From Nitrosopumilales archaeon (GTDB taxonomy: Archaea > Thermoproteota > Nitrososphaeria > Nitrososphaerales > Nitrososphaeraceae), in contig WJXE01000045.1 of assembly GCA_009665115.1 (NCBI GenBank), positions 1-10,408 of the forward strand: a stretch of 10,408 nucleotides of DNA, written 5' to 3'. The position numbers were made by a program, and so were the translations under genes. Shown one piece after another: positions 1 to 6,013 of this stretch. Each line of letters opens with the position of its first letter. The first letter of the stretch is position 1. The notes under the pieces were generated by a model, which saw only the letters and a program-made list of their open reading frames with translations, was not told the DNA's origin and did not search any database.

Positions 1-156
1 CCTACAACGCTATTGAGATTAATCTTGGCAGACGGTCCTCTCTCGGAAAAAGAGATTGCCAAAAAAATACTCAAATTGGCAATATATAGCTCTGTGCTAG
101 CACTCGCGACCGTTGTTATACAGTACTATTTTCTCTCAGGCTTTTTCTCCAAATGA
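1..156 (+). CDS. C-terminal end of a membrane protein, cut by the window edge
   Basis: The first base is already inside an open frame that runs 51 codons to a TGA at 154-156. The visible tail has a short polar, charged stretch (around DGPLSEKEIAKK, visible residues 11-22). A single strongly hydrophobic segment of about 20-23 residues follows (visible residues 27-49), and the protein ends in Ser-Lys. This fits the last cytoplasmic loop and final transmembrane helix of a multi-pass membrane protein such as a permease, but the part in view does not identify a family. The reading frame is clear; the function is unknown. Confidence 0.6.
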   Translation, partial: PTTLLRLILADGPLSEKEIAKKILKLAIYSSVLALATVVIQYYFLSGFFSK

Positions 157-429
157 GGTTCATGCGTCTCATAGTATTTACTACGATAACAGATACTGCC
201 GGTTTCTGAGTTCTCGATAAATGTCGGCCACTTTTTATGTATTGTTCTTCTTTAGGGCTAATTCAGCTAACAGCCTAACGGTATCTGCAAGTACAAGCAT
301 CAATTGCAAATGTGATAATAATTATCTTAATATTGGAACTAACCCCGTTTAAAGAGAGCGTACATTACTAAAACCACGATTGTGAGTGCAAACTGCAAAC
401 AATACGTATCTGGTCGAGTACTTGGCTTG
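157..429. other. Intergenic stretch with a small palindrome and possible coding remnant
   Basis: No convincing intact gene is seen. There is a 13-bp palindrome, GATAAT-A-ATTATC, at 314-326. On the minus strand, 300-184 reads as one frame of coding-like codons interrupted by a single TAA at 237-235, with 21 codons before the stop and 17 after it. A minus-strand frame at 339-581 ends in a hydrophobic stretch but overlaps the better-supported 430-657 gene, and I do not call it. Confidence 0.4.
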
Positions 430-657
430 CTATTCCTTATCAGCTCTGTAGATCTGTAGGATGTTTGAAAAACCTCGGTTTTCAAGAAATGACCAGGTTT
501 TTCCACAAATTGTACAGTTAATATATCCCCCCTTGAAGGAAAATTGGAGCTCATAATGACTGCAGCGTATCTGATGTTCACGTTTGAGAGCCTCCATTTG
601 TCTGAGAGTGTCGATATGCCTGGTAGAGTTTTCCGTCACTAGAAAAGATGTACCCAA
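430..657 (-). CDS. Small zinc-ribbon-like protein, function unknown
   Basis: This is a 75-codon frame on the minus strand. The core holds a Cys-x-His pair (C32, H34) and, 13 residues later, a Cys-x2-Cys knuckle (C48, C51) in the setting YINCTICGKTW, which looks like half a zinc ribbon joined to a CxH half-site. I infer one bound metal ion. The start is uncertain: the longest version begins with TTG at 657. An internal GTG at 639 lies about 28 bp below a TATA-like TTTTTATTC (minus strand, about 663-671), which suits a leaderless transcript, and the first ATG is at 597. All three keep the cysteines. No neighbour hints at a role. Small CxxC proteins of this kind are common in archaea and often act in nucleic-acid or protein contacts, but no function can be assigned. 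Confidence 0.5.
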   Translation of the reverse strand: MGTSFLVTENSTRHIDTLRQMEALKREHQIRCSHYELQFSFKGGYINCTICGKTWSFLENRGFSNILQIYRADKE

Positions 658-968
658 GAGAATAAAAATTCTTTGTGGATAATGCTAACTTCTATTCTAG
701 TATTAATGCCTCTCGTCTCATAATATTTACATTTATGATTGTAGACGCGCTATCGATAGATAATACTCTTGATTTTCCTCGACTCTTTCAGCCTCCAACT
801 CTTACTCTAGACATCTCATGATTCGCTAAATTCATTTTACATACCTAATTTTTTGGAATATAATGTGGCCTCTTCACAACGGTAGACGATAAGAAACAAG
901 CAATTGAAAATCCTCCTGAAAGATCACAATTGCATTAGGTACATATTTGAATCAGAAACCTTCACTAA
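658..968. other. Non-coding stretch, nothing recognised
   Basis: About 310 bp of AT-rich DNA with frequent stops in all frames. I see no tRNA, no convincing hairpin and no repeat. The left edge carries the TATA-like element that may serve the minus-strand gene ending at 430. Confidence 0.4.
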
Positions 969-1100
969 TTGATTGGAACCAGCTGCCAGCTGCCGCGACG
1001 GCATCAGGATGAAAAGATCTTCAGGAGTGGCTTGGGTGCTGCGGCACTACTGCTTTGTGTGTTGTTGACAATTACGCATGCCTTCGCACACGTAGAATAA
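969..1100 (+). pseudogene. Orphan signal-peptide-like ORF, probable gene remnant
   Basis: A plus-strand frame open from 969 (TTG) to TAA at 1098-1100 encodes a classic secretion signal. A charged stretch (QDEKIFR) is followed by a hydrophobic core (about GLGAAALLLCVLLTI) and an AFA-H-type cleavage site. The frame stops three residues later, so no mature protein follows. An ATG at 1009 opens the start of a typical signal peptide (MKRSSG) but in a different frame (+1 relative), and that frame stops at TGA 1066-1068. The segment is also GC-richer than its surroundings. The simplest reading is the 5' end of a secreted-protein gene that lost its body and gained a frameshift. A very short secreted peptide is less likely. 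Confidence 0.4.
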
Positions 1101-1121
1101 TGTAGTTGAGACGACAATATC

Positions 1122-1147
1122 TTATTATATAATATAGAAAATTATAC
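1122..1147 (+). promoter_or_regulatory. TATA-rich promoter region upstream of the 1168 ORF
   Basis: Two TATA-like elements lie here: TTATTATATAATATAG at 1122-1137 and ATTATAC at 1141-1147. The second is centred about 24 bp before the ATG at 1168, the spacing expected for an archaeal leaderless transcript. The first would give a leader of about 10-15 nt. They are the best promoter candidates for the 1168-1916 pair of ORFs. Confidence 0.45.
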
Positions 1148-1167
1148 AGACGATCGGTTTATCAAAT

Positions 1168-1362
1168 ATGAGCTGCGTTGAACATTTTAGGATATTAAGA
1201 TGGACAGCCATTATCGGCCGTACACAAAAAGTAAGTGTTAGACATAAAGGTTTTCGACCTTTTTTCTCAAATCAACAAAATGTATTCCCTCCTGTGATTA
1301 GGGAGATACCTGACATGATAAATGATCATGAGCCAAAGCAATATCATTTGAGTGGAGCATAA
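1168..1362 (+). CDS. Short hypothetical ORF ahead of wHTH-A
   Basis: This is a 64-codon ORF with an ATG start and a basic, unremarkable sequence. I recognise no motif, membrane segment or signal peptide. Support comes from context only: good TATA elements sit at leaderless spacing before its ATG, and its TAA (1360-1362) lies 2 nt before the ATG of wHTH-A. The next gene's Shine-Dalgarno-like GGAG (1354-1357) lies inside its last codons, the arrangement expected for translational coupling. It may be a real small protein, a regulatory leader ORF, or simply an open stretch in the 5' untranslated region of wHTH-A. Confidence 0.35.
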   Translation: MSCVEHFRILRWTAIIGRTQKVSVRHKGFRPFFSNQQNVFPPVIREIPDMINDHEPKQYHLSGA

Positions 1363-1364
1363 AG

Positions 1365-1916
1365 ATGCTTAATAATACTCCTAGCACTGAGAATAGTACT
1401 AATGTGAATGTCTCGATAACTGTCGGAGAGGTAAAGGTACAGTTTAACGGTTCTCCCGAGTCGGTCTTGACCTCTGTCATTAACTTCATGACAAAACAAG
1501 TTCCCACGATCGATTTGGCTAGGAAAATTTCGTTAAGTTATGCAGTTACCGAGCTTATTGATCTATTTTCGAACTTTATTAAAATAACCCCAGAAGGTCC
1601 ACGAGTAATCCTAGAGCACGAAGAATTTGGGATGAAAAAATTGTCTGACAAAGAGAATGTTGCGCTGCACTTGGTAGCAGCAAAAATTGCAAAGGATCTT
1701 GGGAAGCTGTCTAATGATGCAAGGCAATTGTCTGAAATTCAATTTGTAACGACGTTGAATCCAAAGTCTGTCAGCTCGAGGCTCTCGGAATTGGTTAAGG
1801 CAGGACACGTGCTAAGGGACAGCACAGCAGATGGAAATGAATCTTCCACCTATAAAATTACTACTTCTGGTATTCACTGGTTGAACTCAATGCTCGCTAA
1901 AAGGGTAAAAGGTTAG
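1365..1916 (+). CDS. wHTH-A: winged-helix DNA-binding protein with N-terminal beta-hairpin/helix
   Basis: This 183-residue protein is probably a DNA-binding regulator. After a Ser/Asn/Thr-rich start, residues 13-42 form a predicted beta-hairpin plus helix (VNVSITVGEVKVQFNG, then PESVLTSVINFM). A mainly helical linker follows at about 45-75. Residues 92-178 look like a winged helix: LSDKENVALHL begins the first helix, SEIQFVTTLNPKSVSSRLSEL (123-143) covers the second and recognition helices, and 147-171 form the wing, ending in TTSGIHWL. This resembles archaeal MarR/ArsR-like domains, but no named family is certain. The start at 1365 is supported by GGAG at 1354-1357, 7 nt before the ATG. The gene ends 7 bp from the oppositely oriented wHTH-B, which shares its layout. 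A role in controlling the neighbouring nurA-herA is inferred from proximity. Confidence 0.8.
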   Translation: MLNNTPSTENSTNVNVSITVGEVKVQFNGSPESVLTSVINFMTKQVPTIDLARKISLSYAVTELIDLFSNFIKITPEGPRVILEHEEFGMKKLSDKENVALHLVAAKIAKDLGKLSNDARQLSEIQFVTTLNPKSVSSRLSELVKAGHVLRDSTADGNESSTYKITTSGIHWLNSMLAKRVKG

Positions 1917-1923
1917 ACCAATC

Positions 1924-2442
1924 TTATTGTAACGGCGATTCAGAAGGCGGCTTTCTCTGGATGTACTGATAATTTCTCATTGTTCCTTTTCTGGTAAGAA
2001 TATTTTCCCTTACCATGTCCGTAAGTGAATGAGAAACCGCAGTCCTATCGTAATTAAAACCACGCCTTGACAGCTCCTCATGAACCTCCCCTAGTGGTTT
2101 TTCAGTTCCAAAATATCCTTCGGCAAAAAGTGATTGGAGGAGGCCTCTACATGTTATCCCCCCCCTTTGTGCCATCTTGTTTTGCAGAGTGACTGGATTT
2201 GTCATCTGTCTTTGAATGATAACATTTGAATGGACCTGCTCAGTTAGAGTATCAATCTGCCTTCTTAATTCTGCAATTTGATTACTGAATTCCGAGTTGA
2301 TGCTAACTGAAGTATCGATCCCTGACAGCACATTTTCAACCACCTCTTTCACTTTTTTCTCAATACAGCTGATTTCCACCTCCCAGTCGCGGTGCTTTAA
2401 TCTAATTCTAACTTCATCCGATGAAGGTGGTGATTCATTCAT
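1924..2442 (-). CDS. wHTH-B: coiled-coil winged-helix protein, divergent from nurA
   Basis: This 172-residue protein is a likely DNA-binding regulator. Residues 10-40 (VRIRLKHRDWEVEIS, then a Lys/Glu-rich helix ending in VLSG) match the hairpin-helix layout at the start of wHTH-A. Residues 50-75 are a heptad-like helix (IAELRRQIDTLTEQV), a probable dimerising coiled coil. Residues 95-163 form a winged-helix domain: helix at about 97-108, KPLGEVHEELSRRG as the second helix, RTAVSHSLTDMVRENIL as the recognition helix, and a basic wing RKGTMRNYQYIQRK. The start is ATG at 2442, with no better upstream candidate. The gene faces nurA across a 113-bp gap holding three related inverted-repeat sites, so it is the prime candidate repressor or activator of nurA-herA and of itself. 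A bare structural role in the NurA-HerA complex cannot be excluded. Confidence 0.8.
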   Translation of the reverse strand: MNESPPSSDEVRIRLKHRDWEVEISCIEKKVKEVVENVLSGIDTSVSINSEFSNQIAELRRQIDTLTEQVHSNVIIQRQMTNPVTLQNKMAQRGGITCRGLLQSLFAEGYFGTEKPLGEVHEELSRRGFNYDRTAVSHSLTDMVRENILTRKGTMRNYQYIQRKPPSESPLQ

Positions 2443-2482
2443 TAACGGTGATATAAAACGGTGAAATTTCTATCACATAAAC

Positions 2483-2557
2483 TTGTTGCTGAACAAGCCC
2501 ATCTTGTGCATGTTGCACAACATTAATAACTATCCGTGTTATATTGTTGCACAACAT
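2483..2557. promoter_or_regulatory. Cluster of three related inverted-repeat operator sites
   Basis: Three 14-bp sites share a TTGTTGC half and a CAACA/AACAA half: TTGTTGCTGAACAA (2483-2496), ATGTTGCACAACAT (2510-2523) and TTGTTGCACAACAT (2544-2557). Their centres are 27 and 34 bp apart. Site 2 overlaps a longer perfect inverted repeat, TTGTGCA-TGT-TGCACAA (2504-2520). Sites 2 and 3 flank the TATA-like box at 2522-2529, and site 3 covers the first two bases of the nurA ATG (2556-2557). In archaea, a dimeric winged-helix protein bound here would block TBP/TFB or RNA polymerase. The binding protein is inferred to be wHTH-B and/or wHTH-A. Confidence 0.6.
2522..2529 (+). promoter_or_regulatory. 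TATA-like box for nurA-herA
   Basis: ATTAATAA is centred about 30 bp before the ATG at 2556, which fits archaeal TATA placement for a leaderless or near-leaderless nurA transcript. It sits directly between the second and third operator-like repeats. A second AT-rich string at 2539-2544 is too close to the start codon to serve this gene. Confidence 0.45.
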
Positions 2558-3584
2558 GAATATACAATTGAATTCGGCCGAGATTGACTTCAATGAATTT
2601 CAACGTAGTTTGGACCAGTCAATAGGAGGAAGCCTGTCGTTGAAGTTACAGAATGTTCTTGACGGGAAAAAGATTGTCTTTAGCAGTTACGAGAAAAATC
2701 ATGTACCACTCGGAGGATGGGGGCTCAGATGTAATCCAGGTTGTGAAAAAACGATAAAGCCGATCCGGCCAGTTAATGAGGCTGCACTAGTAGCCGCAGT
2801 CGATTCCAGCAGCATCAGGATAGCCGAAACTGAAGACGGTTCTCTGTACGCCGTAAAAAGTGGGATTGCATTCGCAATTAACGGTCAGGCAATCATGCAC
2901 TTCAAAATAGGTCCCATCTTGGTTTATTTAAACAAGGAGACTATTAAGACCTCCGAACTTGACCACAGACTCGCAAAGTTGGTTCTTTTTGATGGAGAAT
3001 CGGCTAGAAGACTGATTAGGTTACGAGTTGAACGGGCTATACAGATAAAGCTTTCAAATCATTTTATAAAATCTATAATCGTTGTTGACGGAGCATTAAA
3101 GTCGTCGCCCTTTGAGAATAAAAACCAAAGCATTACAACGGTAGCGGAGAATTGTTCTGTTCGTAAGAACGTATTGTTGGGAATCAGCAAAAGCACATCC
3201 TTTAAGCTTCTAGATAAGGTCTCGGCACCTCTCACAAATATCAATGAGGCAGCGTATATGGACATTGAAATGATTATCCAGAGCCTCAGCAGAAGCACTA
3301 TAGGAAATAACCTCCTTGTAAAGCTTGGAAATAACAATAGTCCTATCCTGCGTGCAGATATTGTTTGTCCCGAGGGCGATATAGACAACTCAATTGGTAA
3401 ATTACTAACAAATGATTCAATGGCTGGAGGCTATCCTGAAACATTAAGGCTTGCACACCATGTCTCAACATTTAGTAATACAGAGATCGCGTGTCTTAGA
3501 GGCCACCTCTTGAGCAACTATGATGTGACTGAGCTGCCGTCAGAAGATATCCGTAAAACTCTGCTAGGGTCTATTCCGGCATGA
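2556..3584 (+). CDS. nurA: NurA family 5'-3' nuclease of the HerA-NurA pair
   Basis: NurA is a dimeric, Mn-dependent RNase H-fold nuclease that works with HerA to trim DNA ends into 3' single-stranded tails. Residue numbers here count from a TTG at 2544. The motifs appear in family order: AAVDSSS with the first metal-binding Asp (D87), a helix with RVERAIQ (E164), VVDGAL (D182), the GISKST motif (K216), and the C-terminal LRLAHH block (H305/H306). All expected catalytic-type residues are present, so it is probably active. I start it at ATG 2556 (342 residues): the TTG adds four residues that lie inside an operator repeat, and the TATA spacing suits the ATG. A CxxxC pair (C63, C67), which I do not recall as a NurA hallmark, precedes the first motif. 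The stop overlaps the herA ATG by 4 nt. Confidence 0.88.
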   Translation: MNIQLNSAEIDFNEFQRSLDQSIGGSLSLKLQNVLDGKKIVFSSYEKNHVPLGGWGLRCNPGCEKTIKPIRPVNEAALVAAVDSSSIRIAETEDGSLYAVKSGIAFAINGQAIMHFKIGPILVYLNKETIKTSELDHRLAKLVLFDGESARRLIRLRVERAIQIKLSNHFIKSIIVVDGALKSSPFENKNQSITTVAENCSVRKNVLLGISKSTSFKLLDKVSAPLTNINEAAYMDIEMIIQSLSRSTIGNNLLVKLGNNNSPILRADIVCPEGDIDNSIGKLLTNDSMAGGYPETLRLAHHVSTFSNTEIACLRGHLLSNYDVTELPSEDIRKTLLGSIPA

Positions 3585-5035
3585 AAGTCCTAACAAAAAA
3601 TAGCAATGAACTTGTAATATTGGCAATGAAAGGTGACGCTGTCAGCAAGGGTGACTATCTCTTGATCGAAGACGGAAAGTTGAACAGAAAAATGATAGTT
3701 CAGATTTATGATGAGGAGTATCTTTCGTCCCAGTCGTTGATTGAAGATATTGTCAGGGATGAAGTAATAACTGCATCAAGTACTGAAAATCTACACGACC
3801 CGCTTAACATCGCAAACCTATCAAGAATGATCCGAGATGCGAGGTTATTCCGCACTAAAATACGCGGAACTATAGATGCATCAGGCAAAATATCAAGCGA
3901 TGTGACGTGGATCCCATCAAGGGTATATTCCAAACTAAGGCGCTTAAGCATCGCTGAATTGAATGAGTCTCTCGGAAGGACGGGAATCTTTCCTATTAAA
4001 CTTGGCAGAACCAGAGGAGATAACGAAGATTTTGAAATATATGCTGAGGATCTTGACGGCAAACTAAATATTGTTACCGGTAAAAAGGAATCTGGCAAAT
4101 CACATCTTTCAAAGATTCTTATAAAGACACTCGTGCAGCACGGCGCTTTTGTGATTGTATTTGATTTGAATGATGAGTACGGCGGAATAGCAACCAACTA
4201 TGATGGATCTCCCTCTTCGCTAGCAAATCAGGTCAAGATACTGCAATCGGGAAAGGGATTAAGTTTCTCTCTCGCATATTGTGGCAAGGCGGCTATCTCC
4301 AATGTACTCAAGAATGCGCTCGACACTCCAGCTGCATCAATGCGAGAATTCTTCCGAATCTGGGATTGGCTTGAAAACAGGGATAACCTAGAGATCGAAG
4401 CTTTCGGCAACGCGATCAATACATGGAATATTAACGAGCTAGTGCGCGATGCGCTGGTTTCAAGGTTCCACGTACTGCAGGCATCTCGATTATTTTTACA
4501 AAATCGTGCAGATGGACTTAAATTCGAAAATATTTTTTCAAATAAAAATAAAGGCGCGGTAATCGTGGTGAGCATGGCCAAGATAATCCCCTTGGTGAGA
4601 CGCATGGTGGTAGAGTTGGTCCTAAATAAGTTGGTTGACTTGCTAGAGAAGGAAATAATTCCTCCGATCTTTCTGTTTGCAGAAGAAGCCCATTTGTATA
4701 TTCGGGAAACATATTGGGAGGATATCATAACTAGGATGAGACATTTTGGAATCTATCCAACTTTTATCACGAACCAGCCGGATGCTATTGGCGACGGAAT
4801 TTACCGACAAGCAGACAACATATTTTTGTTCAACTTTACGAATGACGTAGACTTGGACAAAATATCAAAAGTATCTTTAGCTGATAACGATACGGTCAGA
4901 TCAATAGTAAAGACATTGCCTCATCGTTGCTGCCTGGCCATAGGTAAGGTCGTCTGCGATCTACCTATCGTTTTAGAAATCGCATCGCTTGGAATGTTAG
5001 CGCTCGGAGAAACAAAGAAATTCTTTAAAACCTAA
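3581..5035 (+). CDS. herA: HerA family hexameric DNA translocase ATPase
   Basis: HerA is a FtsK/VirB4-like hexameric ATPase that pumps DNA into bound NurA during end resection. At 484 residues it has the usual length. Residues 1-100 match the HAS-barrel region. A Walker A motif GKKESGKS (167-174) follows, then DLNDEYGG (195-202) in the place of the family DxxGEY motif, a helical insert (about 240-310), and Walker B IFLFAEEAH (363-371) with catalytic E369. Next comes an RMRHFGI segment (385-391), where an arginine finger is expected. The following ITNQP (396-400) stands where many HerA proteins have TQRP, a small departure. AD-N-F-F (411-418) and NDVD end the core. The ATG overlaps the nurA TGA (ATGA), so translation is probably coupled. 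No mre11 or rad50 is in the window. The downstream gap to the convergent P-II gene is 11 bp. Confidence 0.92.
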   Translation: MKVLTKNSNELVILAMKGDAVSKGDYLLIEDGKLNRKMIVQIYDEEYLSSQSLIEDIVRDEVITASSTENLHDPLNIANLSRMIRDARLFRTKIRGTIDASGKISSDVTWIPSRVYSKLRRLSIAELNESLGRTGIFPIKLGRTRGDNEDFEIYAEDLDGKLNIVTGKKESGKSHLSKILIKTLVQHGAFVIVFDLNDEYGGIATNYDGSPSSLANQVKILQSGKGLSFSLAYCGKAAISNVLKNALDTPAASMREFFRIWDWLENRDNLEIEAFGNAINTWNINELVRDALVSRFHVLQASRLFLQNRADGLKFENIFSNKNKGAVIVVSMAKIIPLVRRMVVELVLNKLVDLLEKEIIPPIFLFAEEAHLYIRETYWEDIITRMRHFGIYPTFITNQPDAIGDGIYRQADNIFLFNFTNDVDLDKISKVSLADNDTVRSIVKTLPHRCCLAIGKVVCDLPIVLEIASLGMLALGETKKFFKT

Positions 5036-5046
5036 TCAGCTAGTTA

Positions 5047-5400
5047 TCATGCAGACCTAACGGCAGCTTCTCCATGTTTTTTTGTTCCTATGTCAACTGC
5101 GTCTGTGACAGGCGATATGAAGATCTTGCCATCCCCGGCGGAACCTGTGCTCACCGTGGCTAGTATCGTGTTCACCACCTTTTCGACTTCAGAATCTTCA
5201 ACAACCGTAAGTACATTGGCTCTAACTGAGAATTCAGAGACATATCTTGCTGTCCCCCTACTACTTTCCACCACCGGCTTTGCACCTTTGCCCCGGCCCC
5301 TTGATTCGAAAATAGTGCAACCACCCACTCCGGCCTTTTTCAACGCTTCATTTAATTCTAAAACCTTCTCGTTACTGATAATGGCTTCTACGCGTTTCAT
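5047..5400 (-). CDS. Divergent P-II family signalling protein
   Basis: P-II proteins are trimers that sense ATP/ADP and 2-oxoglutarate and bind ammonium channels or enzymes. This 117-residue protein has the P-II length and the family C-terminal signature: T85-x3-G-D-G-K-I-F-I-x2-V98 matches the PROSITE pattern. The start MKRVEAII and the hairpin at 24-32 also fit. The ligand pocket does not. Aligned with E. coli GlnB, Q39 (Mg/2-oxoglutarate) is Gly, K58 is Arg, and the ATP-binding R101 and R103 are Asp103 and Gly105; K90 is kept as K92. The T-loop (about 37-58) is two residues longer and carries no residue clearly equivalent to the modified Tyr51. No amtB or glnA is adjacent. A role beyond classic nitrogen sensing is likely. 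The start is ATG at 5400, with a weak TATA-like TTTTAGTATT about 30 bp upstream on the minus strand. Confidence 0.88.
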   Translation of the reverse strand: MKRVEAIISNEKVLELNEALKKAGVGGCTIFESRGRGKGAKPVVESSRGTARYVSEFSVRANVLTVVEDSEVEKVVNTILATVSTGSAGDGKIFISPVTDAVDIGTKKHGEAAVRSA

Positions 5401-5463
5401 GTTTTGCTATAAAAAGATGTAATACTAAAAGCTTTTCTTCCGAAAGATTAAGCCAGTGAACGC

Positions 5464-5695
5464 ATGATAGGTGAAATGTATTTGGACAAGTTTCATACTT
5501 CTGAACCCGAGGAAAGAGGTGTCTAAAAGGGTTACAAACCGAGGCGCTCCAAAATACTGGCTCGGATGTATTCATGATGATAGCCGATTTGCAATTCCAC
5601 AGAATAGAATGTGGTTATTTGATTTACAGGATATGCTCGTAATTGCGAAAGGGGCATTTTACAAGTTTAAGTGCGGTGTTGACCACGCAATATAG
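5464..5695 (+). pseudogene. Possible frameshifted or remnant small gene
   Basis: An ATG at 5464 opens a 20-codon frame (MIGEMYLDKFHTSEPEERGV) that stops at 5524-5526. A second frame, shifted by one, is open from GTG 5471 to TAG 5695 and encodes 74 codons. Its C-terminal two thirds look protein-like: YWLGCIHDDSRFAIPQNRM, then MWLFDLQDMLVIAKGAFYKF. The first codons of the second frame read poorly as an N-terminus. The natural gene may join the first frame to the second through a one-base shift near 5520, in which case this copy is broken or the sequence has an error. Otherwise it is a GTG-started small protein. I recognise no family. Confidence 0.3.
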
Positions 5696-5836
5696 ATATC
5701 GTGATCGCGTTGAGTAGCTCCCACTAATTTTAGAGATCTACTCGATTTTGTATTTGCAGGACCCGGACGACTTCAAACCTGGTGAGACGGACAGGAAAAG
5801 GTCTTATTCATCGCTTTTCATAGTTATCTCATCAAT

Positions 5837-6013
5837 ATGCCAATAGTTACAGTATCAATGTTTGGTGGTAGAACACAAATAGAAAAGGACCGTCTGGCAG
5901 AAGCAATTACTGAAGATGTAACAAGAATACTGAAAGTACAGAAAAAAGAGGTTATAATAGTGATTGAAGAGGCACCTCGTGGAAATTGGTATTCTGCTGG
6001 TGTTCGTTTATAG
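5837..6013 (+). CDS. 4-oxalocrotonate tautomerase-family protein (58 aa)
   Basis: The ORF encodes 58 residues starting Met-Pro-Ile, the hallmark of the 4-oxalocrotonate tautomerase family. The initiator Met is removed and Pro becomes the catalytic base; such proteins form hexamers of beta-alpha-beta units. Counting from that Pro, Arg11 of 4-OT is kept (GGR), the helix LAEAITEDVTRIL follows, and the second strand EVIIVIEEA ends in a GNW motif in which Trp stands at the usual Phe50/Trp site. Arg39 of 4-OT aligns with Ile, so classic dienol tautomerisation may be altered. The protein is a few residues shorter than the 62-residue P. putida enzyme. It stands alone, with no pathway neighbours, so the substrate is unknown. 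A weak AT-rich element, TCTTATTCA at 5802-5810, could be its TATA box. Confidence 0.85.
   Translation: MPIVTVSMFGGRTQIEKDRLAEAITEDVTRILKVQKKEVIIVIEEAPRGNWYSAGVRL

Noticed and set aside
339..581. Minus-strand ORF with a hydrophobic C-terminus
   Set aside because: It overlaps the 430-657 frame, which has a clear CxH/CxxC arrangement. The N-terminal part shows no motif and reads as an out-of-frame shadow.
1060..1075. TTGTTGACAA string resembling the nurA operator half-site
   Set aside because: The second half does not match at the right spacing, and it lies within the signal-peptide-coding stretch.
5574..5582. Possible C/D box RNA start (ATGATGA)
   Set aside because: No matching D box (CTGA) or D'/C' pair follows within the usual 50-60 nt.
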